Source: Flavobacterium sp. 102
GTDB taxonomy: Bacteria > Bacteroidota > Bacteroidia > Flavobacteriales > Flavobacteriaceae
Direction of reading: 5' to 3'
NCBI RefSeq assembly: GCF_003634615.1
Contig: NZ_RBKX01000001.1
Span: 1,798,001 to 1,862,000 of the forward strand
Length of the DNA stretch: 64,000 bases
The position numbers were made by a program, and so were the translations under genes. Shown here in pieces: positions 18,698 to 26,651 of the stretch (the first letter of the stretch is position 1; the number at the start of each line of letters is the position of its first letter). The notes beneath the pieces are model-generated. The model saw only the letters and a program-made list of their open reading frames with translations, searched no databases and was not told where the DNA came from.

Positions 18698-20278
18698 ATG
18701 AGTACTATTCCAAGTGAATTTCAAATCACCTCTTTATTAAATCAAGATACTTATTTAGTCAATGGCGAATTAAAAAAATGGACAGGTGAAACTACTCCGG
18801 TTTTCTCTACGATATCTTCCACGGATCATTATGCGCCAACGATTTTAGGTTCGATTCCGGCTATGGGCGAGATCGAAGGCAATGAAGTTGTCGATGCCGC
18901 GGTTGCCGCTTACAACAACGGACAAGGTTTGTGGCCAACGATGAAAGTTAGCGATCGTATCAAATGCATGGAGAATTTTGTGACCCAAATGAAAGCTACG
19001 CGTTCAGAAGTCGTAAAATACTTAATGTGGGAAATAGGGAAATCTTTACCCGATTCTGAGAAAGAATTTGACAGAACGGTCGAATACATTTACGACACCA
19101 TAGAAGATTACAAAGAATTAGATCGAGACAATGCACGTTTTACCAAAACCCAAGGCGTTAATGCGATGGTTCGTCGCGGACCATTAGGCGTTGTACTTTG
19201 TCTTGGTCCGTATAATTATCCGTTGAATGAAACTTTTTCGTTGTTGATTCCGGCTATTATCATGGGAAATACCGTGATTTTCAAACCGGCCAAACATGGT
19301 GTGTTACTGATTTCTCCTTTATTAACAGCGTTTCAAACCAGTTTTCCGAAAGGCGTTATCAATATCGTTTACGGTCGAGGTAGAGATGTCGCTTCACCAA
19401 TCATGAAATCAGGAAAAGTAGATGTTTTGGGCTTAATTGGGAATAGTAAATCGGCGATTGCTTTACAGGATTTACATCCGAATAAAAACCGTTTGCGTTT
19501 GATTCTCAGTTTGGAAGCCAAAAATCCGGCGATTATTTTACCTGATGCCGATTTGGATTTGGCCATTCAGGAATGCATTATTGGAACATTGTCTTTTAAC
19601 GGACAACGTTGTACAGCTTTGAAAGTTTTATACGTTCACGAATCCATCGCTGCCAAATTCAATAGACGATTTTCCGAAAAAGTGGATGCTTTATCCTTTG
19701 GGAATCCATGGGAGAAAGGCGTCGCCTTGACACCGCTTCCGGAAAAGGACAAACCCAATTACATTCAAGAGTTAATTGATGATGCTCAAGACAAAGGCGC
19801 AAAAGTGATCAATCAAAAAGGTGGTCAACGAACCGAGAATTATATATTTCCGGCGGTTTTATTTCCGGTGAATAAAGAAATGCGAGTGTATCACGAAGAG
19901 CAATTTGGACCTGTAATTCCGATTTTGACTTTTAAAGACATTCAAGAACCGTTGAATGATATGGCGGAATCGAATTATGGACAACAAGTGAGTTTGTTTG
20001 GACAAGACATCAAGACCATTGCACCGTTGATTGATACATTAGTGAATTTGGTTTGCCGTGTGAATTTAAACAGTTCTTGCCAACGCGGTCCGGATGTGTA
20101 TCCGTTTACCGGAAGAAAAGATTCAGCATTAGGAACATTAAGTATACATGATGCTTTGCGTTCGTTTTCTATTCGAACTTTCGTAGCTTCGAAAGACAAT
20201 GCCTATAACAATGCGATTCTGCAGGAATTACTCAACAGCAAAGAATCTAATTTCATAAACACAGATTATATTTTATAA
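18698..20278 (+). CDS. gapN: NADP-dependent glyceraldehyde-3-phosphate dehydrogenase (GapN-type ALDH)
   Basis: A 526-residue aldehyde dehydrogenase superfamily enzyme that most resembles non-phosphorylating GapN, which oxidises glyceraldehyde 3-phosphate directly to 3-phosphoglycerate and yields NADPH. Visible features are [20 protein letters not shown], the cofactor motif FKPAKHG, the general-base region [16 protein letters not shown], and the catalytic cysteine in [10 protein letters not shown], then [10 protein letters not shown]. Length is slightly above typical GapN because of an N-terminal extension. It is monocistronic between the TonB receptor and a convergent msr gene. Confidence 0.85.
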   Translation: MSTIPSEFQITSLLNQDTYLVNGELKKWTGETTPVFSTISSTDHYAPTILGSIPAMGEIEGNEVVDAAVAAYNNGQGLWPTMKVSDRIKCMENFVTQMKATRSEVVKYLMWEIGKSLPDSEKEFDRTVEYIYDTIEDYKELDRDNARFTKTQGVNAMVRRGPLGVVLCLGPYNYPLNETFSLLIPAIIMGNTVIFKPAKHGVLLISPLLTAFQTSFPKGVINIVYGRGRDVASPIMKSGKVDVLGLIGNSKSAIALQDLHPNKNRLRLILSLEAKNPAIILPDADLDLAIQECIIGTLSFNGQRCTALKVLYVHESIAAKFNRRFSEKVDALSFGNPWEKGVALTPLPEKDKPNYIQELIDDAQDKGAKVINQKGGQRTENYIFPAVLFPVNKEMRVYHEEQFGPVIPILTFKDIQEPLNDMAESNYGQQVSLFGQDIKTIAPLIDTLVNLVCRVNLNSSCQRGPDVYPFTGRKDSALGTLSIHDALRSFSIRTFVASKDNAYNNAILQELLNSKESNFINTDYIL

Positions 20279-20290
20279 AACATAAAAATG

Positions 20291-20348
20291 AACACAGATT
20301 TCACAGATTAACACAGATAAATTTGTGGTAATCTGTGAAATCTGTGTT
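20291..20348. repeat. 20-bp perfect inverted repeat (bidirectional terminator-like)
   Basis: AACACAGATTTCACAGATTA (20291-20310) and its exact reverse complement (20329-20348) flank an 18-base centre that itself has complementary CACA/TGTG ends. The element fills the gap between the convergent gapN and msrBA genes and would form a very stable hairpin in either transcript. The ACACAGATT motif repeats within it (20292, 20311), as in dispersed palindromic elements seen in Flavobacterium genomes. Confidence 0.85.
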
Positions 20349-20361
20349 TAGAATTTAAGTA

Positions 20362-21456
20362 CTATTTCTTTTTCAATCTGTCTTTAAAAACCTTTTCAAA
20401 TTTTTCCAGTTTAGGCTGAATAACCATTTGGCAATAAGGTTGTTCTTTATTGTTTTCGTAATAGTTTTGGTGATAGTCTTTGGCTTTGTAAAACGCTTTA
20501 AAAGGTTCCAAAGTGGTTACGATTTTATTATTGAAAACTTCTTTGTTCAATTCGGCTATAATGCTTTCTGCAGCTTTCTTTTGTTCTTCGGTTGCATAAA
20601 AAATCACCGAACGGTATTGTGTTCCCACATCAGCGCCTTGACGGTTTAAAGTCGTTGGATCGTGTACGGTAAAAAACACTTGAAAAATTTCATCCAAATT
20701 GGTTTTCGTCTTATCATAAGTAATTTCAACTACTTCAGCCGCGCCGGTTGTTCCGGTACAAACTTCTTCATAACTTGGGTTTTCCACTTTTCCGCCGGCG
20801 AAACCGGAAACTACTTTTTCCACGCCGGTCAAGTTTTCATAAACGGCTTCAACACACCAATAACAACCGCCACCGATGATAATAGTTTCCAAGTTGTCTT
20901 TGTTTTGAGCCACCGTTCCATCGGGAACAAAATCCAAAGAAACCGCATTCATACAATAACGTTTTCCGGTTGGTTCCGGACCATCGTCAAACAAATGCCC
21001 TAAATGACTGTCGCATCTGCCGCACAAAGCTTCAATACGACGCATGCCGTAAGAATTGTCGTCTTTGAAAGTGATGCTGTTTTTATTGTCTTGCTCAAAA
21101 AAACTTGGCCAACCGCAGCTGCTGACAAACTTTTGGTCGGATTTGAATAGTTTCAAACCACAAGCCGCACAATAATAAGTGCCTTTGGTTTCGCTTTTCC
21201 ATAACGTTCCGGTGAAAGCTCTTTCGGTATCCGCTTTTCGAGCTACCGCATACAAATCGGGTTGCAATACTTTTTTCCATTGGTCATCGGACAGCACCAA
21301 TTTAGAAGTATCAGTATTAGAATAATAAGGGTTTTCAGGTTTTGAAATGACGTTTTCCATAGCAATGGTTTTTGTTGTTGAATTATTATTTTGGCCACAA
21401 GCGGTGAACATAAACAGTGAGGACAAAACTAAAAAGTTACAAATCGATTTTCTCAT
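20362..21456 (-). CDS. msrBA: bifunctional methionine sulfoxide reductase MsrB-MsrA lipoprotein
   Basis: A 364-residue fusion repairing both R- and S-methionine sulfoxide. The leader ends in a lipobox-like MFTACG, so it is probably a lipoprotein acting outside the cytoplasm. The MsrB half (about residues 55-185) has the zinc pairs CAACG and CGRC, HLGHLFDDG and catalytic RYCMNAVSLDF. The MsrA half (about 190-350) has the catalytic GGGCYWCVEAVY, HDPTTLNRQGADVGTQYRS and a late cysteine in QPYCQ suited to resolving the sulfenic acid. The GCYWC form replaces the commoner GCFWC. Monocistronic. Confidence 0.94.
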   Translation of the reverse strand: MRKSICNFLVLSSLFMFTACGQNNNSTTKTIAMENVISKPENPYYSNTDTSKLVLSDDQWKKVLQPDLYAVARKADTERAFTGTLWKSETKGTYYCAACGLKLFKSDQKFVSSCGWPSFFEQDNKNSITFKDDNSYGMRRIEALCGRCDSHLGHLFDDGPEPTGKRYCMNAVSLDFVPDGTVAQNKDNLETIIIGGGCYWCVEAVYENLTGVEKVVSGFAGGKVENPSYEEVCTGTTGAAEVVEITYDKTKTNLDEIFQVFFTVHDPTTLNRQGADVGTQYRSVIFYATEEQKKAAESIIAELNKEVFNNKIVTTLEPFKAFYKAKDYHQNYYENNKEQPYCQMVIQPKLEKFEKVFKDRLKKK

Positions 21457-21619
21457 AGCGATTGATTTAAAATCTAGTACAAATTTACACTACATCTACG
21501 AGGTAAAATGTCTGACAGATTACAAATTGCAGTGATTTAAGGAAAGTTTAACGGTTGTTGGACAAGCTTAATTATTAAGGCTGAATTTTTTTCGTATTTT
21601 TGAACGATTAATAAAAGCT

Positions 21620-22147
21620 ATGGTCGAAGAAAAAGTAATCTTGGTCAACGAACAAGATGAACCAATCGGGTTGATGAATAAATTGGAAGCACACGAAAAA
21701 GCGGTTTTGCACCGTGCTTTTTCGGTTTTTGTGTTGAACAGCAATAACGAAATCATGTTGCAACAACGAGCACACCACAAATACCATTCACCTTTGTTGT
21801 GGACCAATACGTGTTGCAGTCACCAACGCGAAGGCGAAACCAATATCCAAGCCGGAAGTCGTCGTTTGTATGAAGAAATGGGTTTTAAAACAGAGTTGAA
21901 AGAACTGTTTCATTTTATCTACAAAGCGCCATTTGACAATGGTTTAACGGAACACGAACTCGACCACGTCATGATTGGGTATTACAATGACGAACCCAAT
22001 ATCAATCCGGAAGAAGTCGAAAGTTGGAAATGGATGTGCATCGAAGCCGTTCGCCAAGATATGATTCAAAATCCGGATATTTACACTGTTTGGTTCAAAA
22101 TCATTTTTGATGAATTCTACCACTACTTAGAAGATCATAAACTCTAA
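21620..22147 (+). CDS. idi: isopentenyl-diphosphate delta-isomerase, type I
   Basis: A 175-residue Nudix-fold enzyme interconverting IPP and DMAPP for isoprenoid synthesis. The active-site cysteine lies in TNTCCSHQREGET, followed by the Nudix-like SRRLYEEMGF, and the Glu/His metal ligands in EHELDHVMIG. Length fits the family. A TATTTTTG -7 box is present at 21595-21602, 17 bases before the ATG. It is followed closely by three plus-strand genes (pterin synthase, peroxiredoxin, manA). Confidence 0.95.
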   Translation: MVEEKVILVNEQDEPIGLMNKLEAHEKAVLHRAFSVFVLNSNNEIMLQQRAHHKYHSPLLWTNTCCSHQREGETNIQAGSRRLYEEMGFKTELKELFHFIYKAPFDNGLTEHELDHVMIGYYNDEPNINPEEVESWKWMCIEAVRQDMIQNPDIYTVWFKIIFDEFYHYLEDHKL

Positions 22148-22169
22148 CTCCTAATTCCCAACTCAAACT

Positions 22170-22580
22170 ATGAGAGTCACTGTATCCAGAAAAGCCCATT
22201 TCAACGCCGCACACCGATTGTATCGCAAAGATTGGTCAATGGAGATGAACGATGCCGTTTTTGGGAAATGTAATAATCCCAATTTCCACGGACATAATTA
22301 TGAATTAACGGTTTCTGTTACCGGAGCGATTAATGAGAAAACTGGTTATGTGATTGATGTTAAGATTTTGTCTGATTTAATCAAAGAGCATATCGAAAAT
22401 GCTTTCGACCATAAAAACTTAAATCTTGATGTCCCTGAGTTTGCTGATTTGAATCCAACTGCCGAAAATATTTCAGTAGTGATTTGGAACAAACTTCGTA
22501 AACACATTGACGCCGATAAAGATTTGGAAGTCGTTTTATATGAAACACCTCGAAATTTTGTAACCTACAAAGGCGAATAA
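22170..22580 (+). CDS. 6-pyruvoyl-tetrahydropterin synthase / QueD family enzyme
   Basis: A 136-residue T-fold enzyme acting on dihydroneopterin triphosphate. Zinc ligands are in FNAAHRL and FHGHNYEL; the catalytic cysteine lies in FGKCNNPNFHGH, a CX5HGH arrangement. The Asp-His pair is FDHKNLNLDVPEF, and the C-terminus reads YETPRNFVTYKGE. These are closer to eukaryotic-type PTPS (CX5HGH) than to queuosine QueD (CX3HGH), so the gene may make a tetrahydropterin cofactor rather than, or as well as, carboxytetrahydropterin. Automatic pipelines would probably call it queD. It overlaps the peroxiredoxin start as TAATG. Confidence 0.88.
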   Translation: MRVTVSRKAHFNAAHRLYRKDWSMEMNDAVFGKCNNPNFHGHNYELTVSVTGAINEKTGYVIDVKILSDLIKEHIENAFDHKNLNLDVPEFADLNPTAENISVVIWNKLRKHIDADKDLEVVLYETPRNFVTYKGE

Positions 22581-23032
22581 TGGCATTGCAAATCGGAGAT
22601 AAAATCCCTAATTTTTCAGCAATTGATACCAACGGTAATGTGTTTAAAAGTGACACTATTGTTGGGAGTAAAACTTTTGTAATTTATTTTTATCCCAAAG
22701 ATGATACCCGAGTTTGCACCGAACAAGCTTGTTCTTTTCGCGACCAATACGAAGATTTCAAAGCTTTAGGTGCGGAAGTTATTGGCGTGAGTAGCGATTC
22801 GGTGAAATCCCATCAAAAGTTTACAATACAACACAATTTACCTTTTATTTTGCTTTCGGATGCCGATAAAAAACTGCGAAAACTATTTGGTGTTCCCAAT
22901 GATTTACTCGGATTGATTCCGGGTAGAGTAACTTATGTTATTGATAAAGATGGAATAGTTCAATTGGTTTTCAATAGCATGTCGGGAAAAATTCACATCG
23001 AAAAAGCACTCGAAATTCTCAAAAGAATTTAA
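22580..23032 (+). CDS. bcp: peroxiredoxin, BCP/PrxQ type
   Basis: A 150-residue thiol peroxidase. The peroxidatic cysteine is in KDDTRVCTEQACSFRD, with a second cysteine five positions later (C-x4-C), the intrahelix resolving arrangement of BCP/PrxQ enzymes. GVSSDSVKSHQKF and the late GRVTYVIDKDG are family landmarks. It overlaps the preceding gene by one base and is 19 bases from manA, so the three are probably cotranscribed. Confidence 0.92.
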   Translation: MALQIGDKIPNFSAIDTNGNVFKSDTIVGSKTFVIYFYPKDDTRVCTEQACSFRDQYEDFKALGAEVIGVSSDSVKSHQKFTIQHNLPFILLSDADKKLRKLFGVPNDLLGLIPGRVTYVIDKDGIVQLVFNSMSGKIHIEKALEILKRI

Positions 23033-23051
23033 TTTTACCAAAAATTAAAAA

Positions 23052-24014
23052 ATGACTTTATATCCGCTAAAATTTGAGCCTATTTTAAAAGAAAGAATTT
23101 GGGGCGGAACCAAATTGAAATCCTATTTAAACAAACCGATTACCTCTGAAATCACTGGAGAAAGCTGGGAAATTTCTACTGTTGAAAACGATGTAAGCAT
23201 TGTCGCCAATGGAAAGTTTAAGGGAAAATCACTAAACGAATTGATTGCGGATTATCCGATGGAAATCTTGGGAACCAAAGTGTATCAGGCTTTTGGCAAA
23301 CAATTCCCATTACTCTTTAAATATTTAGATGCTCGTGAAGATTTATCCATTCAATTGCATCCAAACGATGAACTGGCCAAAAAACGCCATAATTCCTTTG
23401 GAAAAACCGAAATGTGGTACGTCATGCAAGCCGATGCAGCCGCAAAATTAATCATAGGTTTCAAAGAGAAATCTTCTCCTGAAGAGTATACATTACATTT
23501 AAATAACAAAACTTTACCAGATATTCTCGATATTAAAAAGGTGCAAAAAGGCGATGTTTTTCTCCTGGAAACCGGAACTATTCACGCCATCGGAGCCGGA
23601 AATGTCATCGCCGAAATCCAACAAACGTCTGATATTACTTATCGTGTTTACGATTTTGATCGGGTAGATGCTAATGGTAATAAACGCGAATTGCACAATG
23701 ATTTGGCTTTGGAAGCTATTAATTACGATACTGTAGAAGCGCAAAGAATTTATTTAAAAACAGAAAATGTTGCTAATGAAATGGTTTATTGCCAATACTT
23801 TACGACCAATTTTATTCCACTAAACGGAAATATGAAAGTTCAGAAGAATCAAGATTCATTCACGGTCTACATGTGTGTAGATGACAGTTTTGAATTGAGT
23901 TTTGACGGAATAACATACTCTTATCAAAAAGGTGATACTGTTTTAGTTCCGGCTTCATTGACTGATTTTCAGTTAAATGGTAAAGCTTCTATACTAGAAA
24001 TTTATATTTCTTAG
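23052..24014 (+). CDS. manA: mannose-6-phosphate isomerase, class I
   Basis: A 320-residue cupin metalloenzyme linking fructose 6-phosphate with mannose 6-phosphate for GDP-mannose synthesis. The zinc-binding stretch LSIQLHPNDELAKKRH followed by GKTEMWYVM, and the distal GTIHAIGAGNVIAEIQQTSDITYR, identify it. The form is the short Bacteroidota/Firmicutes one, without the long eukaryotic insertion. It ends the idi-pts-bcp-manA run. Confidence 0.94.
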   Translation: MTLYPLKFEPILKERIWGGTKLKSYLNKPITSEITGESWEISTVENDVSIVANGKFKGKSLNELIADYPMEILGTKVYQAFGKQFPLLFKYLDAREDLSIQLHPNDELAKKRHNSFGKTEMWYVMQADAAAKLIIGFKEKSSPEEYTLHLNNKTLPDILDIKKVQKGDVFLLETGTIHAIGAGNVIAEIQQTSDITYRVYDFDRVDANGNKRELHNDLALEAINYDTVEAQRIYLKTENVANEMVYCQYFTTNFIPLNGNMKVQKNQDSFTVYMCVDDSFELSFDGITYSYQKGDTVLVPASLTDFQLNGKASILEIYIS

Positions 24015-24044
24015 TTGGTGTTCTAAAGATTTAGTGTAATTTTG
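24015..24044 (+). promoter_or_regulatory. Bacteroidota-type promoter for the 88-residue gene
   Basis: TTG at 24015-24017, a 19-base spacer, and TAATTTTG at 24037-24044: an exact match to TTG-N19-TAnnTTTG, 25 bases before the ATG. Confidence 0.75.
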
Positions 24045-24069
24045 CCGAAATTTAAAATTTACAAGAAAA

Positions 24070-24336
24070 ATGGGAAGTGTTAAAAATTTAAAAAAAGACA
24101 TCAATTTTGTTTTAGGAGATATCATTGAAGCAGTATACATCTACGAAATGACAACTTCAGGAAAACCATCTGATCAATCAAACGCTATCATCGATGAGGC
24201 GATTGCTTCTTTTGACGGTTTGATTACAAAAGTGAATGCTAAGAAAGTGGAAAATAAAAAAGCACATTTCAAACAAATCAATGTTGAATTAGAACAAACT
24301 GCAAATCAATTGGTTGAAAAAATCAACGCTTTGTAG
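24070..24336 (+). CDS. small helical conserved protein, function unknown
   Basis: An 88-residue soluble protein, MGSVKNLKKDINFVLGD at the start and predicted helical throughout (heptad-like Leu/Ile/Val spacing, many Lys/Glu/Asn). It has no signal peptide, cysteine or recognisable catalytic motif. Its own strong promoter lies directly upstream and tRNA-Thr follows. I know it only as a short protein conserved in Bacteroidota; a structural or regulatory role is possible but unsupported. Confidence 0.75.
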   Translation: MGSVKNLKKDINFVLGDIIEAVYIYEMTTSGKPSDQSNAIIDEAIASFDGLITKVNAKKVENKKAHFKQINVELEQTANQLVEKINAL

Positions 24337-24369
24337 TTTAAAAAAACAATAAAAAAGTGCCAAAATATT

Positions 24370-24399
24370 TTGGAGAATTAAATTTCACTTCTATATTTG
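24370..24399 (+). promoter_or_regulatory. promoter of tRNA-Thr
   Basis: TTG at 24370-24372, a 19-base spacer, and TATATTTG at 24392-24399, 15 bases before the mature tRNA 5' end. A perfect consensus fit. Confidence 0.8.
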
Positions 24400-24414
24400 C
24401 ACTCACATTGAGAC

Positions 24415-24488
24415 GCCAGCATAGCTCAGTTGGCTAGAGCAGCTGATTTGTAATCAGCAGGTCGTGGGTTCGAGTCCCTCTGCCGGCT
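24415..24488 (+). tRNA. tRNA-Thr (anticodon TGT)
   Basis: A 74-base cloverleaf: D-arm GCTCAG...GAGC, anticodon stem GCTGA/TCAGC around TTTGTAA (anticodon TGT), T-arm GTGGGTTCGAGTCCCTC, discriminator T, no encoded CCA. The acceptor stem GCCAGCA / TGCCGGC has an A-C mismatch at the fourth pair; all other pairs are Watson-Crick. Confidence 0.93.
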
Positions 24489-24532
24489 CAATAGGAAAAC
24501 CATCACTGAAAAGTGGTGGTTTTTTGTTTTTA
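24481..24532 (+). terminator. tRNA-Thr 3' end plus terminator, copy 1 of a duplicated module
   Basis: The last eight tRNA bases run into CCATCAC/GTGGTGG hairpin sequence and a T-rich tail (AAAACCATCACTGAAAAGTGGTGGTTTT). The same 52-base block recurs at 24584-24635 with only two changes. Confidence 0.85.
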
Positions 24533-24555
24533 TCCAAATTAGGACGAGAAGTTTA

Positions 24556-24575
24556 TCCCGAACGCAGATTCGGGA
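24556..24575 (+). repeat. small hairpin between the two terminator copies
   Basis: TCCCGAA (24556-24562) and TTCGGGA (24569-24575) pair across a six-base loop; GGAC (24542-24545) and GTCC (24577-24580) can extend it. The right side plus TTTTGCCAGCTCA looks like a degraded T-arm and acceptor 3' end, as if a second tRNA gene had decayed here. Confidence 0.55.
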
Positions 24576-24583
24576 AGTCCTTT

Positions 24584-24635
24584 TGCCAGCTCAATAAGAA
24601 AACCATCACTGAAAAGTGGTGGTTTTTTGTTTTTA
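24584..24635 (+). terminator. duplicate of the tRNA 3' end and terminator, copy 2
   Basis: 50 of 52 bases match 24481-24532, offset by 103 bases. It begins TGCCAGCT, a relic of a tRNA acceptor end, followed by the same hairpin and T-tail. Confidence 0.85.
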
Positions 24636-24662
24636 GGTCAATCAATATTTTAAAAAACTTTT

Positions 24663-24690
24663 TTGTAAATCATTTCTATTCGTATCTTTA
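24663..24690 (+). promoter_or_regulatory. candidate promoter of the purine catabolic cluster
   Basis: TTG (24663-24665), 17-base spacer, and TATCTTTA (24683-24690), one base off TAnnTTTG. It is the only such pair between tRNA-Thr and guanine deaminase. Confidence 0.5.
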
Positions 24691-24694
24691 TCGG

Positions 24695-24754
24695 CTGTCA
24701 AAAAATGAATGACAGTTAGAAATTAGTCTAAAAAATAGTTTAAAAAAATAGTTT
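24695..24754 (+). promoter_or_regulatory. operator-like inverted and direct repeats in the guanine deaminase leader
   Basis: CTGTCA (24695-24700) and TGACAG (24710-24715) form a perfect inverted repeat at the expected transcription start. AAAAAATAGTTT then occurs twice head to tail (24730-24741 and 24742-24754, one A longer), ending at the ATG. These are plausible regulator or mRNA-structure sites; no regulator gene lies nearby. Confidence 0.4.
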
Positions 24755-25234
24755 ATGTGCGCTACAAAACATAATGAATTCATGCAGGAAGCCATCAACC
24801 TGTCAATCGAAAATGTAAAATCAGGTAAAGGCGGTCCTTTTGGTGCCGTAATTGTAAAAGATGGTCAAATAATCGCTCGCGGTGCGAATGGCGTAACTTC
24901 TACCAATGATCCTACAGCCCATGCTGAGGTTGTGGCCATCAGAAATGCTTGCGCTGTATTAGGAACTTTTCAACTTGATGGGTGCGAAATTTACACGAGT
25001 TGCGAACCTTGTCCAATGTGTTTGGGTGCGATTTATTGGGCGAGACCTGATAAAATGTATTTCGCCAATACCAAAAAAGATGCTGCAGATATCCAATTCG
25101 ATGATCAATTTATCTACGAAGAATTAGAATTACCTTACCAAAATCGAAAACTGCAAACCGAGCAAATGATGCGTGAAGAAGCTTTAGAAGCTTTCCAATT
25201 ATGGTCAAAAAGCGTTGCTAAAGTAGAATATTAA
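24755..25234 (+). CDS. guaD: guanine deaminase (cytidine deaminase-fold)
   Basis: A 159-residue zinc nucleobase deaminase. The catalytic HAEVVAIR and the CEPCPMCLGAIYW zinc site are present, followed by FANTKKDAADIQFDD, a C-terminal pattern of GuaD-type enzymes (guanine to xanthine) rather than tRNA adenosine deaminase TadA. The C-terminal FQLWSKSV segment also fits GuaD. Position supports the call: it is 13 bases before xanthine dehydrogenase, so its product xanthine is the next substrate. It leads the purine cluster. Confidence 0.88.
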   Translation: MCATKHNEFMQEAINLSIENVKSGKGGPFGAVIVKDGQIIARGANGVTSTNDPTAHAEVVAIRNACAVLGTFQLDGCEIYTSCEPCPMCLGAIYWARPDKMYFANTKKDAADIQFDDQFIYEELELPYQNRKLQTEQMMREEALEAFQLWSKSVAKVEY

Positions 25235-25247
25235 TTCGAGAGCTTTT

Positions 25248-26651
25248 ATGATTCAATTTCTCCTAAATCAACGATTAATTACTACCGACAAACCAGCGAG
25301 TACAACCTTGTTGGATTTTATTCGTTATGATGAAAATCTGCGCGGTACAAAAATCGGTTGTCGCGAAGGCGATTGCGGTGCTTGTACAATTTTAATCGGC
25401 TCGCTAAAAAACGGCAAAATGGAATACATCAGTGCCACTTCTTGCTTAACGCCATTGCCAAACGCTCACGGAAAACACATCGTCACCGTGGAAGGAACTA
25501 ATCTTATAGACAAACTCAATCAAGCGCAACAAGCCATGGTTGATTGTTCCGGAACGCAATGTGGTTTCTGTACACCGGGATTTATCAACTCGATGAGCGG
25601 TTATGCACTGACTTGTTCTCAAGTAACTTTGGAAAATGCCATCAGCGCGATTGACGGAAACATTTGTCGATGCACGGGTTACAAATCGATTGAAAGAGCC
25701 GCCGCAAAGTTTACAGAGAAATTAGAAAATAAAGACCAACAAAATCCTTTACATTGGTTGGTAGCCAATGAATTTATTCCGGAATACTTTTTAGAAGTCC
25801 CAAAAAGAATAGAAGCAATTCAAAACAAAGTATACAGTTCAAATGGACAAGTCGCAATTGGTGGCGGAACTGATTTATATGTTCAAAAACATGACGAATT
25901 ACACGACATCGATTTGGATTACTTATTCGATAAAAAAGAATTAAACGGCATTACTTTTAGTGGCAATATTTGTACCCTAAAATCTTCAGCAACGGTTACC
26001 GATTTAATGGATAATGAAGCGTTGTTGAATGCAATTCCAAATTGGTACAATTACTTAAAATTATTATCATCTACTCCAATTCGAAACATTGCCACCATCT
26101 CCGGAAACATCGCTAACGGTTCGCCGATAGGAGATTTTACGATTATCCTTTTGGCTATGAAAGCAAAACTAACATTGACCAATAAAGAAAAGGTAAGCCG
26201 TCAAGTAGCGTTAAAAGATTTTTATTTAGGCTACAAAACCTTAGATAAAAAGGCAGACGAAATCATTACGGAAATCACTTTTGAAGTTCCAAAAAATGGA
26301 ACAAAATTCAATTTTGAAAAAGTATGCAAACGTCAGTATTTAGATATAGCGAGTGTAAATACTGCAATCACAATTACTGTAAATGGAAATGTAATTAATG
26401 ATGCTCAGATTTCAATTGGCGGCGTTGGACCAATTCCGAAGTATTTAGCTAAAACCAATGCCTTTTTGGTCGGAAAAGAGTTGAATATCGCTACGTTAAA
26501 AGAAGTCGAAACCATTTTACAAACCGAATTGTCACCCATCAGCGATGCACGTGGCACTGAAACTTACAAAAGATTATTGGCGCGCCAATTGTTCTTCGCG
26601 CATTTCCTCACATTATTTCCGGAAACCTTTAAAATGGACGACTTAGTATGA
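25248..26651 (+). CDS. xdhA: xanthine dehydrogenase, FeS/FAD subunit
   Basis: A 467-residue subunit that carries electrons from the molybdenum site. Two [2Fe-2S] clusters: GCREGDCGACT (plant-ferredoxin type, about residues 38-48) with a further Cys in TSCLTPL, and CSGTQCGFCTPGF...ICRCTGY. The FAD domain shows AIGGGTDLYVQ and TPIRNIATISGNIANGSPIGD, then a C-terminal CO-dehydrogenase flavoprotein-like domain. It overlaps xdhB by four bases (ATGA), implying coupled translation of the two subunits. Confidence 0.95.
   Translation: MIQFLLNQRLITTDKPASTTLLDFIRYDENLRGTKIGCREGDCGACTILIGSLKNGKMEYISATSCLTPLPNAHGKHIVTVEGTNLIDKLNQAQQAMVDCSGTQCGFCTPGFINSMSGYALTCSQVTLENAISAIDGNICRCTGYKSIERAAAKFTEKLENKDQQNPLHWLVANEFIPEYFLEVPKRIEAIQNKVYSSNGQVAIGGGTDLYVQKHDELHDIDLDYLFDKKELNGITFSGNICTLKSSATVTDLMDNEALLNAIPNWYNYLKLLSSTPIRNIATISGNIANGSPIGDFTIILLAMKAKLTLTNKEKVSRQVALKDFYLGYKTLDKKADEIITEITFEVPKNGTKFNFEKVCKRQYLDIASVNTAITITVNGNVINDAQISIGGVGPIPKYLAKTNAFLVGKELNIATLKEVETILQTELSPISDARGTETYKRLLARQLFFAHFLTLFPETFKMDDLV

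Noticed and set aside
24464..24712. 82-residue open frame overlapping tRNA-Thr and the terminators
   Set aside because: It covers the tRNA 3' end and two hairpin terminators and has no protein-like conservation pattern.
24415..24760. Integrated element or genomic island at tRNA-Thr
   Set aside because: The duplicated tRNA end resembles an attachment footprint, but no integrase, phage gene or composition change follows; it stays a possible relic only.
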